A stretch of DNA of 7,778 nucleotides from Oscillospiraceae bacterium. GTDB lineage: Bacteria; Bacillota; Clostridia; UMGS1810. Below are positions 1-5,993 of the stretch, one piece after another; positions within the stretch are counted from its first letter, which is position 1; the number at the start of each line of letters is the position of its first letter. Location: assembly GCA_021629085.1 (NCBI GenBank), contig JAJXRJ010000056.1, positions 1-7,778 on the forward strand. The letters are read 5' to 3'. The position numbers were made by a program, and so were the translations under genes. The notes under the pieces were generated by a model that saw only the letters and a list, made by a program, of their open reading frames with translations, was not told the origin of the DNA and did not search any database.

Positions 1-36
1 ATGTTGTACTTGAAAGAATTAACGGAGGGCGGTTTT

Positions 37-681
37 ATGAAAGACATACCATACAGTGCACTCAAGGAGGACGGGCGTGCATATGCGGTTATGCTGCTTC
101 GCGACCAGCACGGCAACACATTTGCCGATATTGCGAAAGAGTTTGAAATATCAGCCGGAAGGGTAATACAAATATACAACAAAGAAAAGTTTAAACAAAT
201 ACGCTTATACGTCAATCATATTGCGGCCGTGCTTGGACATGAAAGCACTTTACAAGTGAAAAATGTATATGATAATGCTTATAAGTGCTATCAAGACTGG
301 GTATATGCCTGTGCGTATCTGGAAAAGAAATATAAAGATATTTTAATTGAATACAGGGACGGGGAGCCAGGCATGCCGGCACAATTTATTCAGAATATGC
401 CCCCGTTCAAACGGAAGCTGAGCAAAAAAACCGTTGCGCGTGTAATTGAATTGCGGGAGGTTGAGAAAGCGTCATTTGCAGCAATCGCGAAAGAATTGCG
501 CATGACGCAGGCGAAAGCAAAGCACACATATGAAATGTTTTATCATAAAAAGGTGCTTGCGCTTATCAATGTTTTGCTTAAAAAAGCGGGAAGCAAAGAG
601 GAAAAAACGGCGATATGGGATTTTTATTTTAGAAAATACCGTTCTGCTAAAAAACGCTATGATATGCTGATGGAAAGGTAG
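37..681 (+). CDS. Duplicated helix-turn-helix (sigma region 4-like) protein, function unknown
   Basis: I do not recognise a named family. The 214-residue protein has two similar helix-turn-helix units. The first is near residues 14-58, with core TFADIAKEFEISAGRVIQIY at 28-47. The second is near 132-180, with core SFAAIAKELRMTQAKAKHTY at 146-165. The two cores align without gaps, which suggests an internal duplication. Both resemble sigma-70 region 4 or YlxM-type HTHs. The linker between them is rich in Tyr and charged residues, and the C-terminal tail is strongly basic (Arg/Lys), fitting nucleic-acid binding. There is no signal peptide or membrane segment, so it is probably cytoplasmic. ATG at 37 is chosen because GGAGGG lies at 24-29 with a 7-base spacer. 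An in-frame ATG at base 1 has no visible site because the window starts there. The gene looks more AT-rich than the ffh operon. It converges on ssrA, whose terminator lies about 100 bases beyond its stop. A DNA-binding regulatory role is inference only. Confidence 0.7.
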   Translation: MKDIPYSALKEDGRAYAVMLLRDQHGNTFADIAKEFEISAGRVIQIYNKEKFKQIRLYVNHIAAVLGHESTLQVKNVYDNAYKCYQDWVYACAYLEKKYKDILIEYRDGEPGMPAQFIQNMPPFKRKLSKKTVARVIELREVEKASFAAIAKELRMTQAKAKHTYEMFYHKKVLALINVLLKKAGSKEEKTAIWDFYFRKYRSAKKRYDMLMER

Positions 682-787
682 TAGTGGACCCAAGGCGGAA
701 TGAGCGCGCTTGCAATTAAACCGGCGGGCTAAGTATGCTATTTTTCGAAAGGGGCGGCAGCCGATCAAGTGAAGCCGTGTTTTTATG

Positions 788-818
788 AAAAAAATACGGC
801 GAACCAAAAGGCTCGCCG
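788..818 (-). terminator. Intrinsic terminator of ssrA
   Basis: On the minus strand a 9-bp stem, CGGCGAGCC against GGTTCGCCG with one G-U pair, closes a TTTT loop. It is followed by TA and a run of seven T. It starts 6 bases beyond the encoded CCA of tmRNA. In the plus direction no T tract follows the stem, so it should work only for the minus-strand transcript. Confidence 0.9.
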
Positions 819-823
819 CGATG

Positions 824-1172
824 TGGTGGAGATGAGGGGAATCGAACCCCTGTCCGAAAACCAATCCACCGCAGGCACTCCGAGTGCAGTTTGTGATCAA
901 AATTCCCGCACGGAAAAGCTCACAAACAAACTTTACCGGTTGGTAGCTTCATTGTTCATGGCGGGCGCAAAGCTTAACCCGCGCACGTTCACCGCAAAGA
1001 TGACACCCAGCACCAAAGCCGCGGTAAGCCAAGGGTGGATGGCTGCCTTTAATTAGGCAGCGTAAGCTAAATTATCGTTAGCGTTTAATTTTAAAAGTTC
1101 AGGTTTTTAAGCGGTCCTGGCCGCTACTCGCTCCTGCGGATTCACAATCCCCGTCGAAACCATTGCATCCCC
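824..1172 (-). ncRNA. ssrA: Transfer-messenger RNA (tmRNA)
   Basis: tmRNA rescues ribosomes stalled on broken mRNAs. It enters as an alanyl-tRNA mimic with SmpB, then serves as template for a degradation tag. The mature 5' end begins GGGGATG, which pairs with CATCTCC of the 3' acceptor strand through one G-U pair. The 3' end is the T-arm AGGGG-TTCGATT-CCCCT followed by the acceptor strand, discriminator A and an encoded CCA (824-826). The tRNA-like 5' portion contains the familiar GGTTTCGACGGGG block just inside the acceptor strand. The length of 349 nt is normal for a one-piece tmRNA. The tag frame lies in the middle (1053-1082), and its stop codon sits in a GCTGCC/GGCAGC hairpin (1042-1061), matching helix 5. 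Promoter and terminator are both present and close, so it is its own transcription unit. No smpB is in the window. The family assignment is secure; the exact ends are read from the pairing. Confidence 0.97.
1053..1082 (-). other. tmRNA proteolysis-tag reading frame (ANDNLAYAA)
   Basis: Read on the minus strand from the GCT resume codon at 1082, the frame gives A-N-D-N-L-A-Y-A-A followed by TAA and, two bases on, a second in-register-independent TAA-like signal. With the alanine carried by the tRNA-like domain, the full tag would be AANDNLAYAA. The start ANDN and hydrophobic small C-terminus (YAA) fit Bacillota tags, which are recognised by ClpXP-type proteases. The resume codon choice follows the usual Ala codon position after the A-rich stretch; it is read by eye, not by alignment. 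Confidence 0.9.
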
Positions 1173-1184
1173 ATGTGTGAACTG

Positions 1185-1213
1185 ATTATACCATAGAACC
1201 ATCGTTATGTCAA
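1185..1213 (-). promoter_or_regulatory. Sigma-A promoter of ssrA
   Basis: On the minus strand, TTGACA (1208-1213) and TATAAT (1185-1190) are both perfect consensus hexamers with a 17-bp spacer. The start site should lie near 1178. That leaves about six 5' leader bases for RNase P to remove before the mature end at 1172. A consensus promoter fits the high abundance expected of tmRNA. Confidence 0.92.
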
Positions 1214-1295
1214 CTAAATGCCTGTGTATATTTTTGTCAAATCCGAAGCATCCCATACCATAAAAAACTGTGACAAATCTATTTTTAAAAAATGC

Positions 1296-1324
1296 TTGAC
1301 TTTTTTTTAAAGATGTATTACAAT
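1296..1324 (+). promoter_or_regulatory. Sigma-A promoter of the ylxM-ffh-rpsP-khpA-rimM operon
   Basis: TTGACT (1296-1301) and TACAAT (1319-1324) are each one base from consensus, separated by 17 bp, with a T-rich spacer start. Transcription should begin near 1331, giving a leader of about 42 bases before ylxM. It faces away from the ssrA promoter, with about 80 bp between the two -35 boxes. That spacer is AT-rich and holds a short inverted repeat (TTTGTCA 1233-1239, TGACAAA 1271-1277) of unknown meaning. Confidence 0.85.
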
Positions 1325-1372
1325 ACATGGGTGTAAAGGAAATTGCTTTACAGGTATGCGGGGTGGCAAACT

Positions 1373-1702
1373 ATGAAAAACTTAGACTATGGATATCTTT
1401 TAGAGTTTTATAAAGCCGTTCTGCCAAAAAAACAATATGAGGCCCTTGACCTCTATTATAATCAAGACCTTTCGCTTGCAGAAATTGCCGAGTCGTTTCA
1501 CATCACCCGGCAGGGCGTGCGCGACGCGATTAAACGCGGCGAAGCTGAGCTAAAAACCCTGGAGGAAAAGCTGGGCCTTGTTAAAAAACTCAAATCTATC
1601 GAATCCGCAGTGTTAACCATCAAAGAACAAGCGGTGCAGTCCGGCTGCCCGTCTTGCGTTGTAACCATGCTGGAGCATCTGGCGGAAGAGCTTTATCAAT
1701 AA
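1373..1702 (+). CDS. ylxM: YlxM/p13-like signal recognition particle-associated HTH protein
   Basis: The 109-residue protein has the YlxM family layout. An N-terminal helical part (LLEFYKAVLPKKQYEALDLYYNQ) leads into a sigma-region-4-like helix-turn-helix at about residues 33-55 (LSLAEIAESFHITRQGVRDAIKR). A charged, probably coiled C-terminal helix follows. YlxM proteins sit next to ffh across Bacillota and have been reported to modulate SRP-RNA and Ffh function rather than act as classic regulators. ATG at 1373 is chosen over the in-frame ATG at 1343 because GGGTGG (1360-1366) is 7 bases upstream and the protein then begins where family members begin. It is first in the operon and 23 bases ahead of ffh. 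An unusual CPSC pair of cysteines lies at residues 92-95 in the C-terminal helix region. Confidence 0.9.
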   Translation: MKNLDYGYLLEFYKAVLPKKQYEALDLYYNQDLSLAEIAESFHITRQGVRDAIKRGEAELKTLEEKLGLVKKLKSIESAVLTIKEQAVQSGCPSCVVTMLEHLAEELYQ

Positions 1703-1710
1703 CCGGTGAA

Positions 1711-1717
1711 AGGGAGG
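1711..1717 (+). promoter_or_regulatory. Ribosome binding site deciding the TTG start of ffh
   Basis: AGGGAGG lies 8 bases before TTG at 1726. It settles the ffh start on this rare codon rather than on in-frame codons upstream inside ylxM, the first of which (1654) would fuse 24 non-family residues to the N terminus. Confidence 0.85.
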
Positions 1718-1725
1718 CGGACGCC

Positions 1726-3066
1726 TTGGCATTTGAAAACCTCGCGGCGCGGCTGCAAGACACCTTTAAAAAGCTGCGCGGCAAAGGGAAAATATCGGAA
1801 AGCGACTTAAAGGCCGCCATGCGGGAAGTAAAGCTCGCACTTTTGGAGGCGGATGTCAACTTCAAAGTGGTAAAAGACTTTGTGGCAAGCGTTTCAGAAA
1901 AAGCGCTGGGCCAGGCGGTGTTAGAAAGCCTCACGCCGGGCCAGCAGGTGGTAAAAATTGTAAACGACGAGCTCACCGCGCTCATGGGCGGCGAAGCATC
2001 GAAAATCCAGTTTGCCCCCAAGCCGCCCACCGTCATTATGATGGTCGGGCTGCAGGGCGCGGGAAAAACTACATCCAGCGCCAAAATCGGCGGGTTTTTG
2101 AAAAAACAGAGCAAACGCCCGCTGCTTGCGGCATGCGACGTATACCGCCCTGCGGCAAAAAAGCAATTGCAAGTGGTGGGTGAAAAGCTGGGGCTTCCCG
2201 TCTTTTCCATAGACGACAGCACGGATGCGGTGGACATTGCCAAAAAAAGCCTGGCACATGCCGAACGAAACGGCAATGACGTGCTCATTATCGACACCGC
2301 CGGCCGGCTGCACATTGATGAAGCGCTGATGGAAGAGCTGGTGGAGATTAAAAACGCGGTCAACCCCGCGGAAATTTTGCTCACCGTGGACGCTATGACC
2401 GGCCAGGATGCCGTAAATGTGGCGGAAACGTTTAACGAGCAGCTCTCCATCACCGGCGTGGTGCTCACCAAGCTGGACGGCGACACCCGCGGCGGCGCAG
2501 CGCTCTCTGTGCGCGCGGTCACCGGCAAGCCCATCAAGTTTGCCGGCATGGGCGAAAAGCTCACCGACCTTGACCAGTTCTATCCCGACCGCATGGCTTC
2601 CCGGATTCTCGGCATGGGCGATGTGCTCACGCTGATTGACAAGGCCCAGCAGGCGTTTGATGAAAAGCAGGCGGCAGCCTTGGAAAAGAAAATCCGCGAG
2701 CAGTCATTTACGTTAGACGACTACCTTTCGCAAATGGAGCAAATCAAAGGCATGGGCTCCATGCAGGATATTTTGGGCATGATGCCCGGCATCAATCAAA
2801 AGGCGCTTGCAGGTGCAACTTTTGATGAAAAGAAAATGGCCCACATTGAAGCCATTATCAAATCTATGACGCCACAAGAGCGGCAAAACCCGTCCATATT
2901 AAACTCCAGCCGCAAAAAACGGGTGGCGGACGGCAGCGGCACGCAGGTGCAGGACGTCAATCTGCTGCTCAAGCAGTTTGACCAGATGAAAAAAATGATG
3001 AAACAATTCAGCAATCCCAAAAAGATGAAGCGCGGCATGCGAGGCCTTAACGGATTCTTTCGGTAA
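1726..3066 (+). CDS. ffh: Signal recognition particle GTPase Ffh (SRP54)
   Basis: Ffh binds 4.5S/scRNA and signal sequences on the ribosome, then docks with FtsY at the membrane for co-translational insertion. The 446 residues match the usual bacterial length. The N-domain helical bundle begins AFENLAARLQDTFKKLRGKG. The G domain carries the P-loop GLQGAGKTT (108-116), the DVYRPAA block, DTAGR (190-194) and TKLDGD (248-253). The methionine-rich M domain runs from about residue 326. It includes the finger-loop segment MEQIKGMGSMQDILGMMPG and the RNA-binding SRKKR (395-399) followed by GSGT. The C terminus is basic with many Met. The start is TTG, supported by AGGGAGG at 1711-1717 and by the family-typical N terminus. 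It lies 23 bases after ylxM and 38 before rpsP. No catalytic or binding motif is missing. ftsY and the SRP RNA gene are not in the window. Confidence 0.98.
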   Translation: MAFENLAARLQDTFKKLRGKGKISESDLKAAMREVKLALLEADVNFKVVKDFVASVSEKALGQAVLESLTPGQQVVKIVNDELTALMGGEASKIQFAPKPPTVIMMVGLQGAGKTTSSAKIGGFLKKQSKRPLLAACDVYRPAAKKQLQVVGEKLGLPVFSIDDSTDAVDIAKKSLAHAERNGNDVLIIDTAGRLHIDEALMEELVEIKNAVNPAEILLTVDAMTGQDAVNVAETFNEQLSITGVVLTKLDGDTRGGAALSVRAVTGKPIKFAGMGEKLTDLDQFYPDRMASRILGMGDVLTLIDKAQQAFDEKQAAALEKKIREQSFTLDDYLSQMEQIKGMGSMQDILGMMPGINQKALAGATFDEKKMAHIEAIIKSMTPQERQNPSILNSSRKKRVADGSGTQVQDVNLLLKQFDQMKKMMKQFSNPKKMKRGMRGLNGFFR

Positions 3067-3104
3067 AGCTGGTTTTTGTTTAATTTTTTGTGGAGGTGAT
3101 TTTA

Positions 3105-3350
3105 ATGGCAGTCAAAATCCGTTTGAGAAGAATGGGCGCGAAAAAATCCCCGTTTTACAGGGTAGTTGTCGCGGATTCCCGGTATCCCAGAGACGGCCGG
3201 TTTATTGAAGAAATCGGCACTTATGATCCCAATACTGATCCGGGTACCATTCAAATTGACGCGGAAAAAGCGCAAAAATGGATTGGCAACGGCGCACAGC
3301 CCACAGATACTGTGAAAGCCCTGCTCAAGAAAAGCGGCGTTTTAAAATAA
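3105..3350 (+). CDS. rpsP: 30S ribosomal protein S16
   Basis: S16 is a small primary or secondary binder of 16S rRNA needed for assembly of the 30S body. The 81-residue sequence begins with the diagnostic AVKIRLRRMGAKKSPFYRVV and continues with ADSRYPRDGRFIEEIGTYDP, both hallmarks of the family. The C-terminal half has the usual Ala-Lys-Trp segment (EKAQKWIGNGAQPTDTVKALL). The length is typical for Bacillota. ATG at 3105 has a perfect GGAGGTGAT site at 3092-3100. An upstream in-frame ATG at 3090 would place the binding site inside the gene and is rejected. It follows ffh by 38 bases and precedes khpA by 40, in the standard order. Confidence 0.98.
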   Translation: MAVKIRLRRMGAKKSPFYRVVVADSRYPRDGRFIEEIGTYDPNTDPGTIQIDAEKAQKWIGNGAQPTDTVKALLKKSGVLK

Positions 3351-3390
3351 GCCGCAACAAATTTGGAACCATCCAAAGGGGTGAATGTTT

Positions 3391-3621
3391 GTGAAGGAAT
3401 TATTGACCTATCTTGCCAAATCATTGGTAGACTACCCCGATGACGTTTCCGTTACAGAGGTTGACGGCGAGCAGTCCATTGTTTTGGAGCTTCGCGTCAA
3501 TGAAAGCGACATGGGCAAGGTGATTGGCAAGCAGGGGCGGATTGCAAAATCCATCCGCACCGTAATGAAAGCTGCCGCCAGCAAGGAAAACAAACGGGTT
3601 ATTGTAGAAATTTTGCAGTAA
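3391..3621 (+). CDS. khpA: KH-domain RNA-binding protein KhpA (YlqC)
   Basis: KhpA is a small single-KH-domain RNA-binding protein. In other Bacillota it pairs with KhpB (Jag/EloR) and influences cell elongation and RNA regulation. The 76 residues form one KH domain with the canonical GXXG loop GKQG at 46-49 inside MGKVIGKQGRIAKSIRTV, preceded by VTEVDGEQSIVLELRV. GTG at 3391 is preferred over ATG at 3385. AAGGGGTG at 3377-3383 is a proper 7 bases before the GTG but touches the ATG, and MKELL is the usual family N terminus. The position between rpsP and rimM is the conserved one. Confidence 0.94.
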   Translation: MKELLTYLAKSLVDYPDDVSVTEVDGEQSIVLELRVNESDMGKVIGKQGRIAKSIRTVMKAAASKENKRVIVEILQ

Positions 3622-3645
3622 ACCAGTAAAAAAGGAGCGTGTGCC

Positions 3646-4155
3646 ATGGAACAGTCCTACTTGGAAATTGGAAAGGTTACAAATACCCACGGATTAAAAG
3701 GGGAAGTCAAGGTTGTTCCATGGGCAGATGATCCTTGTGTGTTTGAACGGCTGAAAAACGTCTATTTAAAAACCCGGCAGCCGCTGTCGGTTGTGCGTGT
3801 GAGGTATCAAAAGGGAAACCTCATTGTCAAGTTTTTGGACATTGACGCAATTGAGCAGGCGGAACATTTGAAAAACCAGGTGCTCCTGGTGCGCAGGTCT
3901 GATTTGGACACGCTTCCCAAAGATACCTATTACATTGCCGATTTGATTGGGCTTGCTGTGATAGCAGACGGCGAGACGCTGGGAAGCATCACAGACGTTT
4001 TTCAATACGGCGGCGCGGATCTTTACGCAATCTCGCGCGAAAATAAAAAGGACCTTTTGCTTCCCGCAACCAAAGAAACCATTTTAGAGGTCAACTTAGA
4101 GGCGGGATATGTGCGGGTTTCGATTCCCGACGGGCTTTTGGACCTTTCATTTTAA
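3646..4155 (+). CDS. rimM: Ribosome maturation factor RimM
   Basis: RimM binds S19 and the 16S rRNA head during late 30S maturation. The 169-residue protein has the family's two-domain layout. The N-terminal barrel carries GKVTNTHGLKGEVKVVPW (9-26). The C-terminal PRC-barrel starts near YYIADLIGLAV and includes the conserved tail segments DLLLPATKETILEV and IPDGLLDL. ATG at 3646 has AAAGGAG about 9 bases upstream. It lies 24 bases after khpA and ends the operon: a strong terminator follows 11 bases beyond the stop. In most Bacillota trmD and rplS come next. Here they do not. Confidence 0.97.
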   Translation: MEQSYLEIGKVTNTHGLKGEVKVVPWADDPCVFERLKNVYLKTRQPLSVVRVRYQKGNLIVKFLDIDAIEQAEHLKNQVLLVRRSDLDTLPKDTYYIADLIGLAVIADGETLGSITDVFQYGGADLYAISRENKKDLLLPATKETILEVNLEAGYVRVSIPDGLLDLSF

Positions 4156-4166
4156 AAATCAGATAG

Positions 4167-4193
4167 AAAAGCACAATTTGATTGTGCTTTTTT
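4167..4193 (+). terminator. Intrinsic terminator after rimM
   Basis: A 10-bp perfect stem AAAAGCACAA / TTGTGCTTTT with a TTTGA loop is followed by two more T, giving a T-run at 4188-4193. It closes the ylxM-to-rimM operon. Its A- and T-tracts are symmetric, so it could also stop transcription from the other strand. The 3' arm doubles as the -35 region of the next promoter. Confidence 0.92.
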
Positions 4194-4210
4194 GTATATT
4201 GTGCTATACT
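4182..4210 (+). promoter_or_regulatory. Extended -10 promoter of the glycosidase-regulator operon
   Basis: TATACT (4205-4210) is preceded by TG at 4202-4203, forming an extended -10 (TGCTATACT). The 17-bp-spaced -35 position (4182-4187, TTGTGC) matches consensus only at TTG, and it lies inside the 3' arm of the rimM terminator. Expected start is near 4217. The weak -35 with an extended -10 suggests a modest promoter that could be helped by an activator. I see no clear operator. Confidence 0.65.
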
Positions 4211-4252
4211 GTTATTAATCCATACGTTTTTCATTTTAAGGAGGAACGGCAA

Positions 4253-5977
4253 ATGAATCTGCCAAATATTTGGGGTCAGGGAAGCCTTTTTGCATACTCG
4301 GGCCTAGATGGGGAAACCACTTTTGAAAAAAGCCTGGTTGGTTACCTTTGCGGCGACCATGTGGGCATCCACTTTGTCACCAAAAACCAATGTACGGTCT
4401 ATTTTACCTTTGCCGGCATCACAGATGTCAAATTTGACATTGTCGCGTCTGATATTGTAAAAGCAGTGATGACGGACAAAAATTCGGATATCCATCCGTT
4501 TGAAATGATTTTTAAGAGCCAAAATGCCGTGCTGTTCCGCTATACCGATACCGCTGCACCTCACATTCAGTTTGAAGCACCGGTGGAACAAGGCGGTGCA
4601 GACGACTGTGTAGTGTACCGCTCTGGTGAGGAGACATTTGCATTTTTAAAACGGGACATGGGCGGATGCAGTATTGCAGTGTTTGCATACGGCGAGCACG
4701 CAGAGGCGGATGCCAAAGCGGCGTTTACGGAGGATATCAACAGTGAAATTTCGAAAAAGCTTGCCTTTTTTGAAGGGCTGCCCGTCACAAAAACATTGTC
4801 CGGCAATTCGGAAAAACTGTTCTACAAGTGCTTTTCCGTGTTAAAGTCCATGGTCTATTCGCCGGAAGGCATGTTTCAGACGCGCTGGACCACACCCGAC
4901 CGCTTCCCGCACAAAAAGCTGTGGCTGTGGGATTCGGTGTTTCACTCCATGGGCAATCAATACATTGACATAGAGCTTGCAAAAGAATCCATTCTCGCGG
5001 TGTTTGACACCCAAAACCCGGATGGTATGATTCCGCATATGACCTCCCCAGTCAAAAAATCGGCCATCACACAGCCGCCGGTTTTGGCATGGGGCATTTT
5101 AGAGCTCTACAACCGCACGGGCGACAAAGAATTTTTGGAAAAAACGTATGAACCGCTTAAAAAATATTTGCAGTGGAATATGGACAACCGCGACGCCAAC
5201 CACAATTTCTTATATGAGTGGTATGTAGAGGATAACAGCGTCACCTGCCGCTGCGGCGAGTGCGGCATGGACAACTCCCCGCGGTTTGACAATGTCACGG
5301 CCATGGACTGCATCGACTTCTCCTGCTTTATGGCAAAAGAGGCGGCAAGCCTTTCTAAAATCTCAGAAATTTTAAACAAGAGCGGCGAATACCTCTATTG
5401 GAATGTGATGTATGACCGCATCAAAAAAGCAGTGAATACATACCTGTATGATGAAGAGGACGGCTTTTATTACGACCGGGTGTTAAAGGACGGCAAGTTT
5501 AAAAAGGTGAAATCGGTTGCGTCGTTTTTGCCGCTGTTTGCCGGCATTTGCGACACCAAACAGGCACAGTCCCTGCTCAACTACCTGTGCGACGAAAATG
5601 AATTTGGCACCCCGGTTGGCGTTCCCAGCATTGCAGTGTGCGACGAAACCTTTGGAAGCGACATGTGGCGTGGCCCGGTTTGGATTAACTACAACTACAT
5701 GATTGCCCAGGGGCTTCGCGATTACGGCTATAAAAAGAAGGCCGCGCAGCTCATTGAAGACACCATGGCGGCCATGACTGACTGGTATGTGAATGACGGC
5801 GTGGTTTATGAATACTACGATTCCATGAACAAAGTGTCTCCCTCGCGCCTTAACCGGAAAGGCCCGGGCATTGTTCCCTACCAGCCCGGAATTAAAATGC
5901 AGGATATCCGCGACTATGGCTGGTCTTGCGCACTGTATGTTGCCATGGCCATGGACCGGGAGCGCAAGAACCAATGA
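4253..5977 (+). CDS. GH63 / MGH1-like (alpha/alpha)6-barrel glycoside hydrolase
   Basis: A probable alpha-glycoside hydrolase of the GH63/mannosylglycerate-hydrolase-like group. These enzymes act by inversion on alpha-glucosidic or alpha-mannosidic bonds. The 574-residue protein has no signal peptide, so it should act in the cytoplasm on imported or internal glycans. Residues about 1-190 look like an all-beta domain; the rest is the helical barrel. Visible barrel motifs are the substrate-site block WLWDSVFH (W226-H231), QNPDGMIPHM, TQPPVLAW, GMDNSPRFD with the likely general acid D340, MWRGPVW (W472 onward), and VYEYYDS with the likely base E520. ATG at 4253 is chosen for the AAGGAGG at 4238-4244, 8 bases away. 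An upstream open frame from 4109 overlaps rimM and the terminator and is rejected. The serine usual just before the G-x-D motif is Cys337, part of a C-x-C-x-x-C cluster (332, 334, 337). The regulator gene follows by 16 bases. The exact substrate cannot be read from sequence. Confidence 0.85.
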   Translation: MNLPNIWGQGSLFAYSGLDGETTFEKSLVGYLCGDHVGIHFVTKNQCTVYFTFAGITDVKFDIVASDIVKAVMTDKNSDIHPFEMIFKSQNAVLFRYTDTAAPHIQFEAPVEQGGADDCVVYRSGEETFAFLKRDMGGCSIAVFAYGEHAEADAKAAFTEDINSEISKKLAFFEGLPVTKTLSGNSEKLFYKCFSVLKSMVYSPEGMFQTRWTTPDRFPHKKLWLWDSVFHSMGNQYIDIELAKESILAVFDTQNPDGMIPHMTSPVKKSAITQPPVLAWGILELYNRTGDKEFLEKTYEPLKKYLQWNMDNRDANHNFLYEWYVEDNSVTCRCGECGMDNSPRFDNVTAMDCIDFSCFMAKEAASLSKISEILNKSGEYLYWNVMYDRIKKAVNTYLYDEEDGFYYDRVLKDGKFKKVKSVASFLPLFAGICDTKQAQSLLNYLCDENEFGTPVGVPSIAVCDETFGSDMWRGPVWINYNYMIAQGLRDYGYKKKAAQLIEDTMAAMTDWYVNDGVVYEYYDSMNKVSPSRLNRKGPGIVPYQPGIKMQDIRDYGWSCALYVAMAMDRERKNQ

Positions 5978-5993
5978 TATAGGATGATTTGAT

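Noticed and set aside
682..787. Possible terminator for the HTH gene
   Set aside because: Short GCCG/CGGC matches near 750-777 ahead of GTTTTT give only about 4 bp of stem, too weak to call.
472..900. Minus-strand open frame of 142 residues
   Set aside because: It overlaps the tmRNA 3' end, the ssrA terminator and most of the HTH gene's second half. The composition is not protein-like and there is no start signal.
769..1056. Plus-strand open frame containing MRGIEPLSENQSTAGTPSAVC
   Set aside because: It is antisense to the tRNA-like part of ssrA. The peptide is the well-known false translation of conserved tmRNA T-arm and 3' sequence. It has no ribosome binding site.
1107..1328. Minus-strand open frame of 73 residues
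   Set aside because: It runs through the ssrA promoter into the tmRNA 5' part. Its end (MVSTGIVNPQERVAARTA) is just translated tmRNA sequence.
1620..2564. Minus-strand open frame of 314 residues opposite ffh
   Set aside because: It is Ser/Ala/Pro-rich, typical of a mirror frame of a GC-biased gene. The plus strand carries full Ffh motifs.
4109..4252. Longer start for the glycosidase
   Set aside because: It would overlap rimM and translate through the terminator and promoter. AAGGAGG at 4238-4244 fixes the start at 4253.
5483..5974. Minus-strand open frame of 163 residues opposite the glycosidase
   Set aside because: It lies wholly antisense to the conserved catalytic half of the hydrolase, with no binding site or recognisable domain.
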